Below the pieces are notes generated by a model that ran no database searches, was not told the DNA's origin, and worked only from the letters and a program-made list of their open reading frames with translations. 64,000 nucleotides of DNA, taken from the NCBI RefSeq assembly GCF_900101745.1, contig NZ_FNAD01000014.1, positions 62,001-126,000 of the forward strand, read 5' to 3'. This DNA comes from Glycomyces harbinensis (lineage in GTDB: Bacteria > Actinomycetota > Actinomycetes > Mycobacteriales > Micromonosporaceae). The position numbers and the translations under genes were made by a program. Shown piece by piece: positions 1 to 8,574 of the stretch (position 1 is the stretch's first letter; every line of letters starts with the position of its first letter).

Positions 1-693
1 GGCTACGCCGATCCCGCGTCGCGCGGCTTCCTGCCCCGCTACACCGCCGACATCGCCGGCGCCTTCGAACTCGTCCCCGCGCCCGACGGCGACGGCGCCT
101 GCCTCCGGCAGGTCGTCCCGGCCCCGACCCTGTCCTGGGCCCCCGATTGGCGGCCCTACACGATCCTCGGCGACGAGGATTGGACCGACTACGAGGTCGG
201 CGTCCGGGTCCGGCTCGAGGCGGGGGAGCGCGCCGCGGTCATGGGCCGCGTCAACCACGTCGGCACCGGCTACGGGTTCATCCCCAAGTGCTACCTGTTC
301 GAACTCGGCGGGGACGGCTCCTGCCGGCTGGTGAGCGTCAACGGCAAGGAGGACAAGGCCGAACCGGTCGGCGACGCCGAGCAGCAGGCCATCATCGCCG
401 CCGCGAACGAGCGGGACCCGGGCGGCGAGCACATCCTCGCCCAGGCCGTCGTCGCGCCGTCCCGGCAGTGGCGCCGCATCGCCCTCCGCTTCGAGGGCAC
501 CCGCATCACCGCCCTCGTGGACGGCGAGGCGGTCCTGACCGCCGACGATCCCACCCATGCGAACGGCATGGCGGGCCTGCTGGCCGCCACCGAACCCTCC
601 TACAGCACACCCCACTTCGCGGATCTGATCGTCAAGGCCGTCGGCACCGAGGACCCCGAGCCCATCACCGACACGGCGGTCCCCTTGTACTGA
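1..693 (+). CDS. C-terminal part of a GH59 (galactocerebrosidase-like) glycoside hydrolase, cut by window edge
   Basis: Frame 1 is open from the first base to the stop at 691-693, so this is the last 230 residues of a longer protein; the catalytic part lies outside the window. The visible part matches the C-terminal lectin-like beta-sandwich of GH59 galactosylceramidases: an LRQVV segment near residue 36, a TLSWAPDW stretch, then GDEDWTDYEV, the GRVN motif near residue 80 and a closing FADLIVKA strand. GH59 enzymes remove beta-galactose from glycolipids or glycans. Secretion cannot be judged without the N-terminus. The assignment rests on this ancillary domain alone, so the substrate is not known. 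Confidence 0.7.
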   Translation, partial: GYADPASRGFLPRYTADIAGAFELVPAPDGDGACLRQVVPAPTLSWAPDWRPYTILGDEDWTDYEVGVRVRLEAGERAAVMGRVNHVGTGYGFIPKCYLFELGGDGSCRLVSVNGKEDKAEPVGDAEQQAIIAAANERDPGGEHILAQAVVAPSRQWRRIALRFEGTRITALVDGEAVLTADDPTHANGMAGLLAATEPSYSTPHFADLIVKAVGTEDPEPITDTAVPLY

Positions 694-814
694 TGCGGCC
701 GGACCGCTCGCAACGAGCTCCCAGCCCGGATCGATCAGGAATCGAGAAGTCCCCGCGCCGTGCCGCCGATATCGTGAATCCGGTATCACCGCAGACAGCG
801 ACCGAGGAGGACGC

Positions 815-1261
815 ATGAGCGACACGGCGACCGGGGGGTTCTCGCCCGAAGAGCGCGCCGCGATGAAGGCGCGCGCCAAGGAGGTCAAGGCCGAGGCGAA
901 GGGGGGCCGGGGCGCCGAGAAGGCCGCCGCCGACGAGGCCGCGGTCCTGACGGCCATCGCCGAGATGGCCGCGCCGGACGACGCCCTCGCGGCGCGCGTG
1001 CACGAGCTCGTCACGACCGCGGCCCCGTCCCTGTCCCCGAAGCTGTGGTACGGCCAGCCCGCCTACGCCAAGGACGGGAAGGTCGTCTGCTTCTTCCGCT
1101 CGGGCCTGAAGGACAAGGAACGCTACTCGTCGCTCGGGTTCAGCGCCGAGGCGCGGCTGGACGACGACAGCGGCCTGTGGCCGACGGCCTATGCCGTGAC
1201 CGAGCTGACCGCGAAGGCCGAGGCGCAGATCAGCGCCCTGGTCAAGAAGGCCGCGGGCTGA
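815..1261 (+). CDS. DUF1801 (YdhG-like) domain protein
   Basis: A 148-residue soluble protein with a charged, Ala/Glu/Lys-rich N-terminal helix (residues 8-45) followed by a DUF1801-type core: LSPKLWYGQPAYAKDGKVVCFF near residues 73-94, then a RYSSLGFS strand. Family members are small alpha/beta proteins related to frataxin-like iron chaperones, and their role is poorly known. A GAGGAGG ribosome site sits 5 bases ahead of the ATG at 815, which fixes the start. The gene looks monocistronic, ending just before a perfect palindrome at 1280-1303. Function is not established. Confidence 0.75.
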   Translation: MSDTATGGFSPEERAAMKARAKEVKAEAKGGRGAEKAAADEAAVLTAIAEMAAPDDALAARVHELVTTAAPSLSPKLWYGQPAYAKDGKVVCFFRSGLKDKERYSSLGFSAEARLDDDSGLWPTAYAVTELTAKAEAQISALVKKAAG

Positions 1262-1279
1262 AGCGGTCTCGAGAGGCCC

Positions 1280-1303
1280 CGGACGGACGGTACCGTCCGT
1301 CCG
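1280..1303 (+). terminator. Perfect 24-base palindrome after the DUF1801 gene
   Basis: CGGACGGACGGT is followed directly by its exact reverse complement, 19 bases after the stop codon at 1261. As RNA it folds into a GC-rich stem closed by a short loop. There is no U-tract, which is common in high-GC actinobacteria. It could instead be a protein-binding site for the next gene, which starts at 1370. Confidence 0.55.
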
Positions 1304-1369
1304 CGACCCGGAACCGGCTCTGAGGCGATAATCGGAGTCCCCGACCGCCTATCGCCTGGAGGGCCGCCC

Positions 1370-2077
1370 ATGACGCCCGTCTCCGACGCCGGCGAGGTCG
1401 CCGTGATCGAGCGCGTGCGGCCGCGCGACGTGGTCCTGTTCGCGATCACCGCGGCGGCGCTCGCGGCCGCGCCGTGGATGCTGATCAGCGCGGGATCCGA
1501 TCCGGTCGCCTACCGCAATGCGACCGGAGGCGACAGCGAGGCGCCGATCTGGTTGGGAGTGGTGGTCCCGCTCGTCCCGCTGCTGGTCTGGTCGGGGATC
1601 AAGGCCTACCACCTGACGCGGCGTCCGGTCGCGGCGATCGCGGGCCCGGGCGGTATTCGCCTGTTCTCCGAGGACTCGGGCGGGATGTACGCGCGGTTCC
1701 GCGAGCCCGACGTCGACCTCCCCTGGGAGGAGGTCGAGCGGGTGGTGGTGTGGCGGCTGCGAACCAGGCCGGCGTGGCTGTTCCCGGCCTGGGAGTCCCG
1801 TGTGGGCGTGGAGAAGACGACCGACCGGTACGGTGTCACGCAGCGAGGGCCCACTGAGGCTCAGCGCCGGAGCAGGGAGGCCCGGCCGGACGGCTCTCCG
1901 GTGCGTCTGGGGTCCATGCTCAACTCGCGCAGCGTCCGCCTCTCGCCGCGCGGGGCGGTTCGGATCGCCGAGGCCGCCGCGCGTTTCGCGCCGGGCGTCG
2001 AGGTCGCCGACGAGCGCTTCCACGGCAGGTCGGAGACCCTCGGCCCGAAGCCCTCCCGCGACCGCAGGACGTACTGA
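1370..2077 (+). CDS. Two-TM hypothetical membrane protein
   Basis: A 235-residue protein with two likely membrane helices (about residues 20-43 and 61-80) and a cytoplasmic C-terminal half. The segment after the second helix has alternating strands (IAGPGGIRLF, VDLPWEEVERVVVW) like the PH-type domains of bacterial two-TM proteins. A stretch near residues 155-185 is rich in Arg and Pro and probably disordered. The ATG at 1370 follows a GGAGG site. No enzyme motif is visible and the neighbours give no clue, so the function is unknown. Confidence 0.65.
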   Translation: MTPVSDAGEVAVIERVRPRDVVLFAITAAALAAAPWMLISAGSDPVAYRNATGGDSEAPIWLGVVVPLVPLLVWSGIKAYHLTRRPVAAIAGPGGIRLFSEDSGGMYARFREPDVDLPWEEVERVVVWRLRTRPAWLFPAWESRVGVEKTTDRYGVTQRGPTEAQRRSREARPDGSPVRLGSMLNSRSVRLSPRGAVRIAEAAARFAPGVEVADERFHGRSETLGPKPSRDRRTY

Positions 2078-2174
2078 GACCCGCCGAAGCCATCGAGGCC
2101 CGTGCGGATCGAGCAGGTCGTTCATCGCAGCGGAGGAGGCGTCGTCGATGAACCGGGCGAACGCCGCATCCGCG

Positions 2175-2684
2175 TCACCGGCCGGTGCCCGTCCAGCCGT
2201 CCGCGCCGCTCACGTCCCGGTCGGCGGTGACGGGGGTGAGCGGCCGGTCCTCGTACGGCGTGGACAGCACGATGTGGGTGCGCATCTCGCCGTGCTCGCC
2301 GAGCTGCTCGATGAGCCCTTCGAGATGGACCAGGGACGCGGCGCGGACCTTGAGCATCGTGCAGTGCTCGCCGCTGAGCTTGTGAACCTCGGTGATCTCG
2401 GGAAAGTCGTCGGCGGCGGCGGTCTTGAGCAGGCACCGGCTGAGCTTGCAGCGCAACTGGATGAACGCCATCATCGGCTGGCCGGCCTTGGCGGGGGCGA
2501 CGCGCGCCGCGTACCCGGCGATGACCCCGGACTCCTCGAGCCGCCGCACCCGCTCGGCGACCGCCGGCGCCGAGAGGTGGATCCGGCGGCTCAGCTCGTT
2601 GAACGACAAGCGGGCGTCGGCCTGGAGTTCGGCGAGGATCTTCCAGTCCACATCGTCGAGTTCCGGTGATCGAGAGGTGTTCAT
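2175..2684 (-). CDS. Lrp/AsnC-family transcriptional regulator
   Basis: A 169-residue regulator. Residues 6-65 form the AsnC-type helix-turn-helix (LDDVDWKILAELQADARLSF, then a recognition helix around SAPAVAERVRRLEESG), followed by a RAM-type ligand-binding alpha/beta domain to about residue 150. The chosen ATG at 2682-2684 has a GAAAGG site about 8 bases upstream; an in-frame ATG 16 codons earlier lacks one. It is transcribed away from the MFS gene at 2774, and Lrp regulators often control such divergent exporters. The 89-base gap contains ATGGGC and GCCCAT halves (2712-2717, 2734-2739) that could form an operator. The likely ligand, an amino acid, is inferred from the family only. Confidence 0.88.
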   Translation of the reverse strand: MNTSRSPELDDVDWKILAELQADARLSFNELSRRIHLSAPAVAERVRRLEESGVIAGYAARVAPAKAGQPMMAFIQLRCKLSRCLLKTAAADDFPEITEVHKLSGEHCTMLKVRAASLVHLEGLIEQLGEHGEMRTHIVLSTPYEDRPLTPVTADRDVSGADGWTGTGR

Positions 2685-2773
2685 CGAAAATGCCTTTCGC
2701 TCGCTAAGCGGATGGGCCGCATACCGTGCCATCGCCCATTCAAATCGGCGCTCCAGGCTTCTAACCTCGGCCT

Positions 2774-3991
2774 ATGCAAAAATACGGTACCGCTGCGACG
2801 CTGGACGAGTCCGATCGCGCGGACATGCGGAGCCCCGCGATGCGGACGCTGCGGGCGGCGTGCGCGGTGGGCGGCCTCGCACAGTCGCTGACCGGCGCGG
2901 CCGGGGCGCTGCTCGCCCTCGAGATGACCGGATCCGCGTCCTCCGCCGGACTGCCGCAGACCGTACTGGTCGCGGGATCGGCCCTGGCGGCGGCGATCGC
3001 GTCGCGCCTGGCGGTGCCGTTCGGGCGACGGCGGACGCTCGCGTCCGGTGCGGCGGCCGCGACGGCGGGCTCGGCCGTCGTCGCAACCGGCGCCCTGGTC
3101 TCGTCGCTCGCGCTCGTCCTCGGCGGCTGCGCGCTGCTCGGCGCGGGGACCGCGGTCGTGATGCTGATCCGGTACGCGGCCGCGGAGCAGGTACCGGAGT
3201 CCCTGCGACCCAAGGCCATGGCCTCGGTGCTGACCGCGACCACGATCGGGGCGGTCGCGGGGCCGAACCTGCTCGCCCCCGCGAGCCGCGCCGCCGAGCA
3301 CTTCGACCTGCCGGGCCTCGCCGGGCCGTTCCTGCTCGGCGGGTCGGCCTTCGCGCTCACGGTCGCCATGCTGCTCGCCGGCCTGCGTTCCGCGCCGCCG
3401 CCGGTCCTCGAACCGGCGCCGAAGACCGAGCCGGGCCGCTTTCATTCGGCCACAACGGGACTGGCCGTCCTCACGCTCTCCAATCTGGTCATGGTCGGCG
3501 TGATGACGATGGCGCCGGTGCAGATGAGCGGGCACGGCGGCGGACTCGGACTGATCGGCCTCGTCATCAGCGTCCACATCATCGGCATGTTCGCGCCGTC
3601 GGCGCTGAGCGCGCTGCTCGTGCAGCGCATCGGGGCGGCCCCGACCGCGGCGCTGGCCGGCTGCGCGATGGCCGCGGCCTGCGCGTTCGCGGCGGCCGCC
3701 GCGTCCTCGCACTGGGCGCTCGGGATCGCGATGGCGGCCTTGGGCGTCGGCTGGAATCTCGGACTGGTCTCCGGCAGCGCGATGCTGACCGCGTCGGTGC
3801 CGCGGGAGGTGCGCGTCAAACGGGAGGGGCTCGGCGAAGTGGGCATGGGCGCGGCCGCGGCGGCGGGAGGCCTGGCGTGCGGCCCCCTGGTGGCCTCCGG
3901 CGGATACGTCGCGCTCGCCATGGCCGGCGCCGTCGCGGCGGCCCTCATCCCGACCCTGGCCGTCTCGGCGACGCCGAAGCGGCCCGATTGA
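2774..3991 (+). CDS. Major facilitator superfamily transporter
   Basis: A 405-residue integral membrane protein with about twelve hydrophobic segments, rich in Ala, Gly and Leu. A basic loop (FGRRRTLASG, residues 79-88) stands where MFS proteins carry the conserved loop after TM2. A charged central segment near residues 205-220 separates the two six-helix halves. No ribosome site precedes the ATG, and a TCTAAC element ends eight bases before it, so the mRNA may be leaderless. Its partner is the divergent Lrp-type gene, which suggests regulated efflux of an amino acid or drug-like compound; the substrate cannot be read from the sequence. Confidence 0.82.
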   Translation: MQKYGTAATLDESDRADMRSPAMRTLRAACAVGGLAQSLTGAAGALLALEMTGSASSAGLPQTVLVAGSALAAAIASRLAVPFGRRRTLASGAAAATAGSAVVATGALVSSLALVLGGCALLGAGTAVVMLIRYAAAEQVPESLRPKAMASVLTATTIGAVAGPNLLAPASRAAEHFDLPGLAGPFLLGGSAFALTVAMLLAGLRSAPPPVLEPAPKTEPGRFHSATTGLAVLTLSNLVMVGVMTMAPVQMSGHGGGLGLIGLVISVHIIGMFAPSALSALLVQRIGAAPTAALAGCAMAAACAFAAAAASSHWALGIAMAALGVGWNLGLVSGSAMLTASVPREVRVKREGLGEVGMGAAAAAGGLACGPLVASGGYVALAMAGAVAAALIPTLAVSATPKRPD

Positions 3992-4196
3992 ACCGATTCA
4001 ACTCGGGCGGCTCCTCCGCACACCGCATCCCGACCCTCCATCCGGTGTCTTGACGAGAGAATCCCCTTGTCGCACAGCAATAGTCACCCGGATCGATGGT
4101 CGGTCGACAGTGGAGGCCCTCCGGGTGCCGATCACGAGCCCAGATCGGTCGGTGACAGCCCGTTCGATGGTTTTTCACGTGGCACCGGGCCCACCG

Positions 4197-4225
4197 TTGA
4201 CGAACGGGTGATCGTTAACTATTGT
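4197..4225 (+). promoter_or_regulatory. Sigma-70-like promoter of the pectin operon
   Basis: TTGACG at 4197-4202 and TATTGT at 4220-4225 are separated by exactly 17 bases. The region is clearly AT-richer than its surroundings and lies upstream of seven same-strand genes with no comparable promoter between them. Confidence 0.6.
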
Positions 4226-4235
4226 GTCAATCACA

Positions 4236-4251
4236 TTTGAATCCTTTCAAA
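4236..4251. promoter_or_regulatory. Perfect inverted repeat overlapping the expected transcript start (operator candidate)
   Basis: TTTGAA, four bases, TTCAAA. The site begins 11 bases after the -10 element, where a repressor would block initiation. No regulator gene lies beside this operon in the window, so the binding protein is unknown. Confidence 0.5.
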
Positions 4252-4350
4252 TACTTGGATCCTTCGTGCCGTCCCTCAACGGCACCGCAACCGACCGCCG
4301 GTCGACCTGTTGTCGACCCGAACGCATCGACGAAGATGTGGGGAGCACGC

Positions 4351-5019
4351 ATGACGACGCTGGACACCCCTCGCGGCCCGGCGGCACCCGACCGCCCCGT
4401 CCGCGACGGCTCACGAGTGGAGCGCTGGTACGGCCGACTCGACGCGATCGCGTACGTCGGCCTGCTGAACCTGCTGGTGATCGCCTTCTCCCTGGCGGGC
4501 GGGATCGTCCTCGGCTGGGCCCCCGCGCTGTCCGCCGCGACCTCGTGCAGCCGCGCCCGCCTGCGGGGCGAGGCCCAGAAACCGCTGCGCGCCTTCGCGA
4601 CGCAGTGGCGCCGCCGCTTCCTCCACGCCAACCTCCTCGCCGCGCCGTCCGCCGCCGCGCTCGCCTGCCTCGGGGTGAGCCTCGCGGCCCTGTCAGGGCG
4701 GCCCGGCACGGGCGGCCTCCAGATCGCGCTCGCGGCCGCGGCCGCCGTCTGCCTCGCGCACCTCGTGCTCGCGTTGACGATGGACGCCCACTACGACCTG
4801 CGGCGCGCGCAGTGCATCCGCCTGGCCTGGGCGTTCCTCGTCAGGTTCCCCGGAGCGCCGCTCCTGCTCATCGCGACCACCGCGCTCGTCGCCGCGATCA
4901 CCGGATTCGTGCCCGGGCTGCTGCCCGTGCTCTCCATCGGCGTGTGGGTGCACCTGTGCACCGCGCTCTGCCTCTCCTTCTACGCCGCGAACGACCGGAA
5001 CCTCCCGGGCGCGGACTGA
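4351..5019 (+). CDS. DUF624 (YesL-like) membrane protein
   Basis: A 222-residue polytopic protein with about five membrane helices, starting after a hydrophilic N-terminus. The first helix region reads AYVGLLNLLVIAFSLAGGIV, followed by a GWAPALSAAT turn, the usual N-terminal signature of DUF624/YesL proteins. In Bacillus, YesL is encoded with a rhamnogalacturonan importer, and here the gene likewise heads an importer operon. Family function is unproven; a role in assembling or tuning the CUT1 transporter is inferred from its constant position. The ATG at 4351 is chosen over an earlier frame opening because the membrane core begins just after it. Two more relatives sit at 50095 and 63138. Confidence 0.78.
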   Translation: MTTLDTPRGPAAPDRPVRDGSRVERWYGRLDAIAYVGLLNLLVIAFSLAGGIVLGWAPALSAATSCSRARLRGEAQKPLRAFATQWRRRFLHANLLAAPSAAALACLGVSLAALSGRPGTGGLQIALAAAAAVCLAHLVLALTMDAHYDLRRAQCIRLAWAFLVRFPGAPLLLIATTALVAAITGFVPGLLPVLSIGVWVHLCTALCLSFYAANDRNLPGAD

Positions 5020-5088
5020 CCGCGCCGGCGGCGACGCCGACGCGAACACACCGGTAACCGAGAAAATCCCCTTCCGAAAGGACCCCCG

Positions 5089-6624
5089 ATGCCAGTACTC
5101 CCCACGACGGTGAGCAAGCGCATACCACTTGCCGTCCTCGCCGCCGGCAGCCTCGTGCTCGGCGCCTGCTCCGACGGCGGCGCCAGCCAAGAGCCGCTGG
5201 AATCGCTGACCATCATGGCCCCGTTCTTCTCCCCGACGCCGCCCGGCGAGGACGACCCGATCGACGAGGCGCTCAGCGAGATCGCCGGCCTCGACCTCAG
5301 CGTCCAATGGGTGCCCAACAGCGACTACGGCGCCAAGACCAACACCGTCCTCGCCGGCGACGACATCCCCGACGTCATGGTCATCCAGGGCAAGGACCAG
5401 GCCTTCGTCCAGACCGCCGAGGCCGGCGGGTTCTGGGACCTCACCGAGCACCTCGCCTCCGGCGACTACCCGAACCTCGTCACCGAGAACCCCGAGGTCC
5501 AGGAGGCCTCCAGCGTCAACGGCAAGGTCTACGGCGTCTACCGCGCCCGCGACGTCATCCGCGCCAGCGTGATCGTCCGCCAGGACTGGCTCGACAACCT
5601 GGGCCTGGCGCTGCCGGAGACCACCGACGACCTCTACGAGCTCGCGCGCGCCTTCACCGAGGACGACCCCGACGGCAACGGCGAGGACGACACCTACGGC
5701 ATGATCAACCCCGCCTGGGGCGGGCTCGGCAACGGCAGCCCCTACGACGCCATGGAGGTCTGGCACGGCTCGGGCAACCTGTGGCGCGACGAGGGCGGCG
5801 AACTCGTCCCCTCCTTCACCACCCCCGAGTGGAACCAGGCCCTCCAGTACGAGCGGGACCTCGTCCAGAACGGCTACGTCAACCCCGACTACGCCACGAT
5901 GGACCCCGCCACCTGGAACGAGCCGTTCCTCAACGGCGAGGGCGGCATCATCCTCGACGTCCAGTCCCGGGCCATCGAACTGGTCAAGCTCTTCAAGGAG
6001 CAGGACCCCGAGAACTTCGACCAGTACGTCGCGCTCGGCGGCCAGCTCGACGGACCCAACGGCACCTTCGCGATGCCCACCGCCGGATACTCCGGCTTCC
6101 TCGCCGTACCCCGCTCCGGAGTGCAGAACGAGGACCAGCTCAAGCAGGTCCTCACGGCCCTCAACGAGCTGAACACCACCGAGGCGCAGAACCTCATGAA
6201 CCACGGCATCGAAGGCGACAACTACACCCTCGAGGAGGGCGGCGTCGTCTTCGACCCCGCGAAGCAGGACTTCACCGACCAGGTGACCGGGGCCTGGGCC
6301 CAGCTCGGCACGAACGTCGCCGGTTACAACGCCCACCCGTTCCAGCGGGAGACCGAGTTCGAGACGGCGCTGGACCAGCTCCGCCTCGACCTCATGGCCG
6401 AGGACGTGGCGAACGCCGTCTACAACCCCGCCGCCGGGTTCGTCTCCCCGACGTACACGACCAGCGGCGCGCAACTCGACACGATCATCGTGGACGCCCG
6501 GATTCAGTACATCGCCGGGCAGATCGACGACGCCGGACTCCAGGCGGCCATCGAGACGTGGCGGTCCAGCGGCGGCGACGACGTGATCCAAGAGGTCAAC
6601 GACCTCTACGCCGAACTGAACTGA
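5089..6624 (+). CDS. Sugar ABC transporter substrate-binding lipoprotein (LplA/family 1)
   Basis: A 511-residue exported lipoprotein: a basic N-terminus, hydrophobic stretch and lipobox ending in Cys27 (LGAC), followed by an acidic linker. The mature part is a large family-1 solute-binding protein of the LplA/YtcQ type, longer than the usual 420-residue binding proteins, as is typical for importers of pectin or complex oligosaccharides. It would catch oligosaccharides at the outer face of the membrane and deliver them to the two permeases that follow. A GAAAGG ribosome site precedes the ATG. No ATPase gene is present, so a shared MsmX/MsiK-type ATPase elsewhere would power uptake. The likely ligand is a rhamnogalacturonan fragment, inferred from the operon. 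Confidence 0.88.
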   Translation: MPVLPTTVSKRIPLAVLAAGSLVLGACSDGGASQEPLESLTIMAPFFSPTPPGEDDPIDEALSEIAGLDLSVQWVPNSDYGAKTNTVLAGDDIPDVMVIQGKDQAFVQTAEAGGFWDLTEHLASGDYPNLVTENPEVQEASSVNGKVYGVYRARDVIRASVIVRQDWLDNLGLALPETTDDLYELARAFTEDDPDGNGEDDTYGMINPAWGGLGNGSPYDAMEVWHGSGNLWRDEGGELVPSFTTPEWNQALQYERDLVQNGYVNPDYATMDPATWNEPFLNGEGGIILDVQSRAIELVKLFKEQDPENFDQYVALGGQLDGPNGTFAMPTAGYSGFLAVPRSGVQNEDQLKQVLTALNELNTTEAQNLMNHGIEGDNYTLEEGGVVFDPAKQDFTDQVTGAWAQLGTNVAGYNAHPFQRETEFETALDQLRLDLMAEDVANAVYNPAAGFVSPTYTTSGAQLDTIIVDARIQYIAGQIDDAGLQAAIETWRSSGGDDVIQEVNDLYAELN

Positions 6625-6703
6625 CCCGACGACGCGGGGCCGGCCTCGGTGAAGTCTGCGAGCCGTGGCCGGCCCCGCACCCCGACCCCCCAAGGAGACT
6701 GCG

Positions 6704-7675
6704 ATGACGACCGCCCTCGAGGTCGACCGCGAACCACCGGGCGCGCGGACCCCGCGCACGCCCGCCCGCCGGCGGCGCTTCCGGGCCGACGCCGTCCGTT
6801 ACCGGTGGCTGTTCTTCCTGATGCTGCCGGGCATCCTCTACTTCGTCCTGTTCCGGTTCTGGCCCATGTACGGGGCCCGGATCGCGTTCAAGAACTACAT
6901 CCCGTTCCTGGGCATCGAAGGCAGCGAGTGGGTCGGCCTGACCCACTTCCAGGAGTTCCTGTCCAACCCCGACTTCCCGCGGCTGCTCCAGAACACGCTG
7001 ATCGTCGCCGGACTCAGCCTCTTCATCGCCTTCCCCCTCACCATCGTGCTGGCCCTGCTGCTCAACGAGCTGCGCCTCAACATCCTCAAGCGCACGGTGC
7101 AGACCCTCGTGTACATCCCGCACTTCCTGTCGTGGACCGTCGTCGTCTCGATCACCGCGCTGCTGTTCGCCATCGGCAACGGACCCTTGTGGACGTTCTT
7201 CGGCTGGCTGCTCGGCACGGACGCCAACATGCTCGCCGACCCCGACTGGTTCAGGCCGCTCATCCTCATGCAGGAGGTCTGGAAGAACACCGGCTGGGGC
7301 ACGATCATCTTCCTCGCGGCGCTCGCCGGCGTCGACCAGGAGCAGTACGAGGCGGCCGTCATCGACGGCGCCGGGCGCTGGCAGCGCGTCTGGCACATCA
7401 CGATCCCCTCGATCCTCCCCACGATCGTGGTGCTGCTCATCCTCCAGACGGGCCAGATCCTCAACACCGGGTTCGAGCAGATCTACCTGATGTCGAACTC
7501 GCTGAACCGCACCGTCGCCGACGTCTTCGACACCTACGTCTACTTCGCGGGCATCGAGCAGGGCGCCTACAGCTACGCCACGGCGGTGGGCCTGTTCAAG
7601 GCGATCGTCGGGCTCGTCCTCATCTTCGGCACCAACTGGCTCGCCAAGCGCTTCAACCAGCAGGGGATCTTCTGA
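6704..7675 (+). CDS. CUT1-family sugar ABC permease, first subunit (LplB-like)
   Basis: A 323-residue permease with six predicted membrane helices after a basic cytoplasmic N-terminus. The EAA loop that docks the ATPase is visible near residues 214-235 (EAAVIDGAGRWQRVW). The sequence closely follows the LplB/YteP type, with WPMYGARIAFKNY after TM1. AAGGAG ends 8 bases before the ATG at 6704, so the earlier in-frame ATG at 6665 is not used. The stop codon overlaps the start of the second permease (ATGA), pointing to coupled translation and equal subunit amounts. Confidence 0.92.
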   Translation: MTTALEVDREPPGARTPRTPARRRRFRADAVRYRWLFFLMLPGILYFVLFRFWPMYGARIAFKNYIPFLGIEGSEWVGLTHFQEFLSNPDFPRLLQNTLIVAGLSLFIAFPLTIVLALLLNELRLNILKRTVQTLVYIPHFLSWTVVVSITALLFAIGNGPLWTFFGWLLGTDANMLADPDWFRPLILMQEVWKNTGWGTIIFLAALAGVDQEQYEAAVIDGAGRWQRVWHITIPSILPTIVVLLILQTGQILNTGFEQIYLMSNSLNRTVADVFDTYVYFAGIEQGAYSYATAVGLFKAIVGLVLIFGTNWLAKRFNQQGIF

Positions 7676-8574
7676 TGACACTGTTGAAAAAGGCCCAGTC
7701 GACCCACAAGCGGTTCAACACCCGCGCCGGACGCGCGTTCGACGTCCTCAACATCGTGCTGCTGACCGGGGTGGGACTGCTCGCCATCCTGCCGTTCGTG
7801 TACGTGCTCGCCGGCTCCTTCGCGACCGAACTCGAGATCACCACCCGGCCGTTCTTCGTGTGGCCCAACGAGTTCACCACCGCCTCGTACGAGTCGATCC
7901 TGTCCTCGGACGTGATCGTGCGGGCGTTCGCCACCACCGTGGCCGTCACCTTCGTCGGCACGGCCGTCCAGCTGGCGCTCACGGTGCTCATGGCCTACCC
8001 GCTGGCGAAGCCGGACCTCCCCGGCCGCCGCACCATCCTCAGCCTCGTCGTCTTCACCATGGTCTTCAGCGCCGGCATGATCCCGACGTTCCTCGTGGTC
8101 AAGGACCTCGGCCTGCTCGACTCCTACTGGTCGCTGATCCTGCCCATGGCGATCAACCCGTTCAGCCTCATCATCATCAAGAACTTCTTCCAGCAGCTCC
8201 CGCACGAGCTGGAGGAGTCCGCCAAGATCGACGGCGCGAACGAGCTCCAAGTACTGCGGCACGTGGTCATCCCGCTGTCCAAACCCGTCCTTGCCACGTT
8301 CGCCCTGTTCTACGCCGTCGGCATCTGGAACGACTACCTCTCGCCCCTGCTGTACCTCAGCGACACCTCCAAATGGACGCTCCAGATGATCCTGCGCCAG
8401 GTCACGGCCGCCGCCTCGCTCTCGGCGGACGAGCTGAACTCCGACGTGCCGCCCCCGGCCCAGGGCATCAAGTTCGCCGTGGTCATCATCGCGACGATCC
8501 CGGTGCTCCTGGCCTACCCGTTCCTCCAGAAACACTTCGCGAAAGGCATGCTCATCGGGAGCGTGAAGGGCTGA
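7675..8574 (+). CDS. CUT1-family sugar ABC permease, second subunit (LplC-like)
   Basis: A 299-residue permease of the LplC/YtcP type, with a short N-terminus, six membrane helices and the EAA loop at about residues 179-200 (EESAKIDGANELQVLRHVV). The C-terminus LIGSVKG is typical of this subgroup. It overlaps the previous permease by ATGA and its own stop overlaps the next start in the same way, so the two permeases and the esterase are translated as a chain. It forms the heterodimeric membrane channel with the product of 6704-7675. Confidence 0.92.
   Translation: MTLLKKAQSTHKRFNTRAGRAFDVLNIVLLTGVGLLAILPFVYVLAGSFATELEITTRPFFVWPNEFTTASYESILSSDVIVRAFATTVAVTFVGTAVQLALTVLMAYPLAKPDLPGRRTILSLVVFTMVFSAGMIPTFLVVKDLGLLDSYWSLILPMAINPFSLIIIKNFFQQLPHELEESAKIDGANELQVLRHVVIPLSKPVLATFALFYAVGIWNDYLSPLLYLSDTSKWTLQMILRQVTAAASLSADELNSDVPPPAQGIKFAVVIIATIPVLLAYPFLQKHFAKGMLIGSVKG

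Larger units (their letters stand above)
3992..4350 (+). other. Intergenic region and leader ahead of the pectin-utilisation operon
   Basis: These 359 bases carry no convincing gene. Bases 3992-4190 show no clear terminator or open frame worth calling. From 4197 there is a promoter and a palindrome (listed separately), then an AT-richer stretch leading to the DUF624 start at 4351. The expected transcript has a 5' leader of about 120 bases. No known riboswitch fold was recognised in it. Confidence 0.6.

Noticed and set aside
4226..4350. Possible riboswitch in the 5' leader of the pectin operon
   Set aside because: No conserved core of a known riboswitch class and no convincing terminator/antiterminator pair could be drawn by eye.
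6665..6703. Upstream in-frame start for the first pectin permease
   Set aside because: It adds a Pro-rich stretch not seen in the family, while AAGGAG lies at proper distance from the ATG at 6704.
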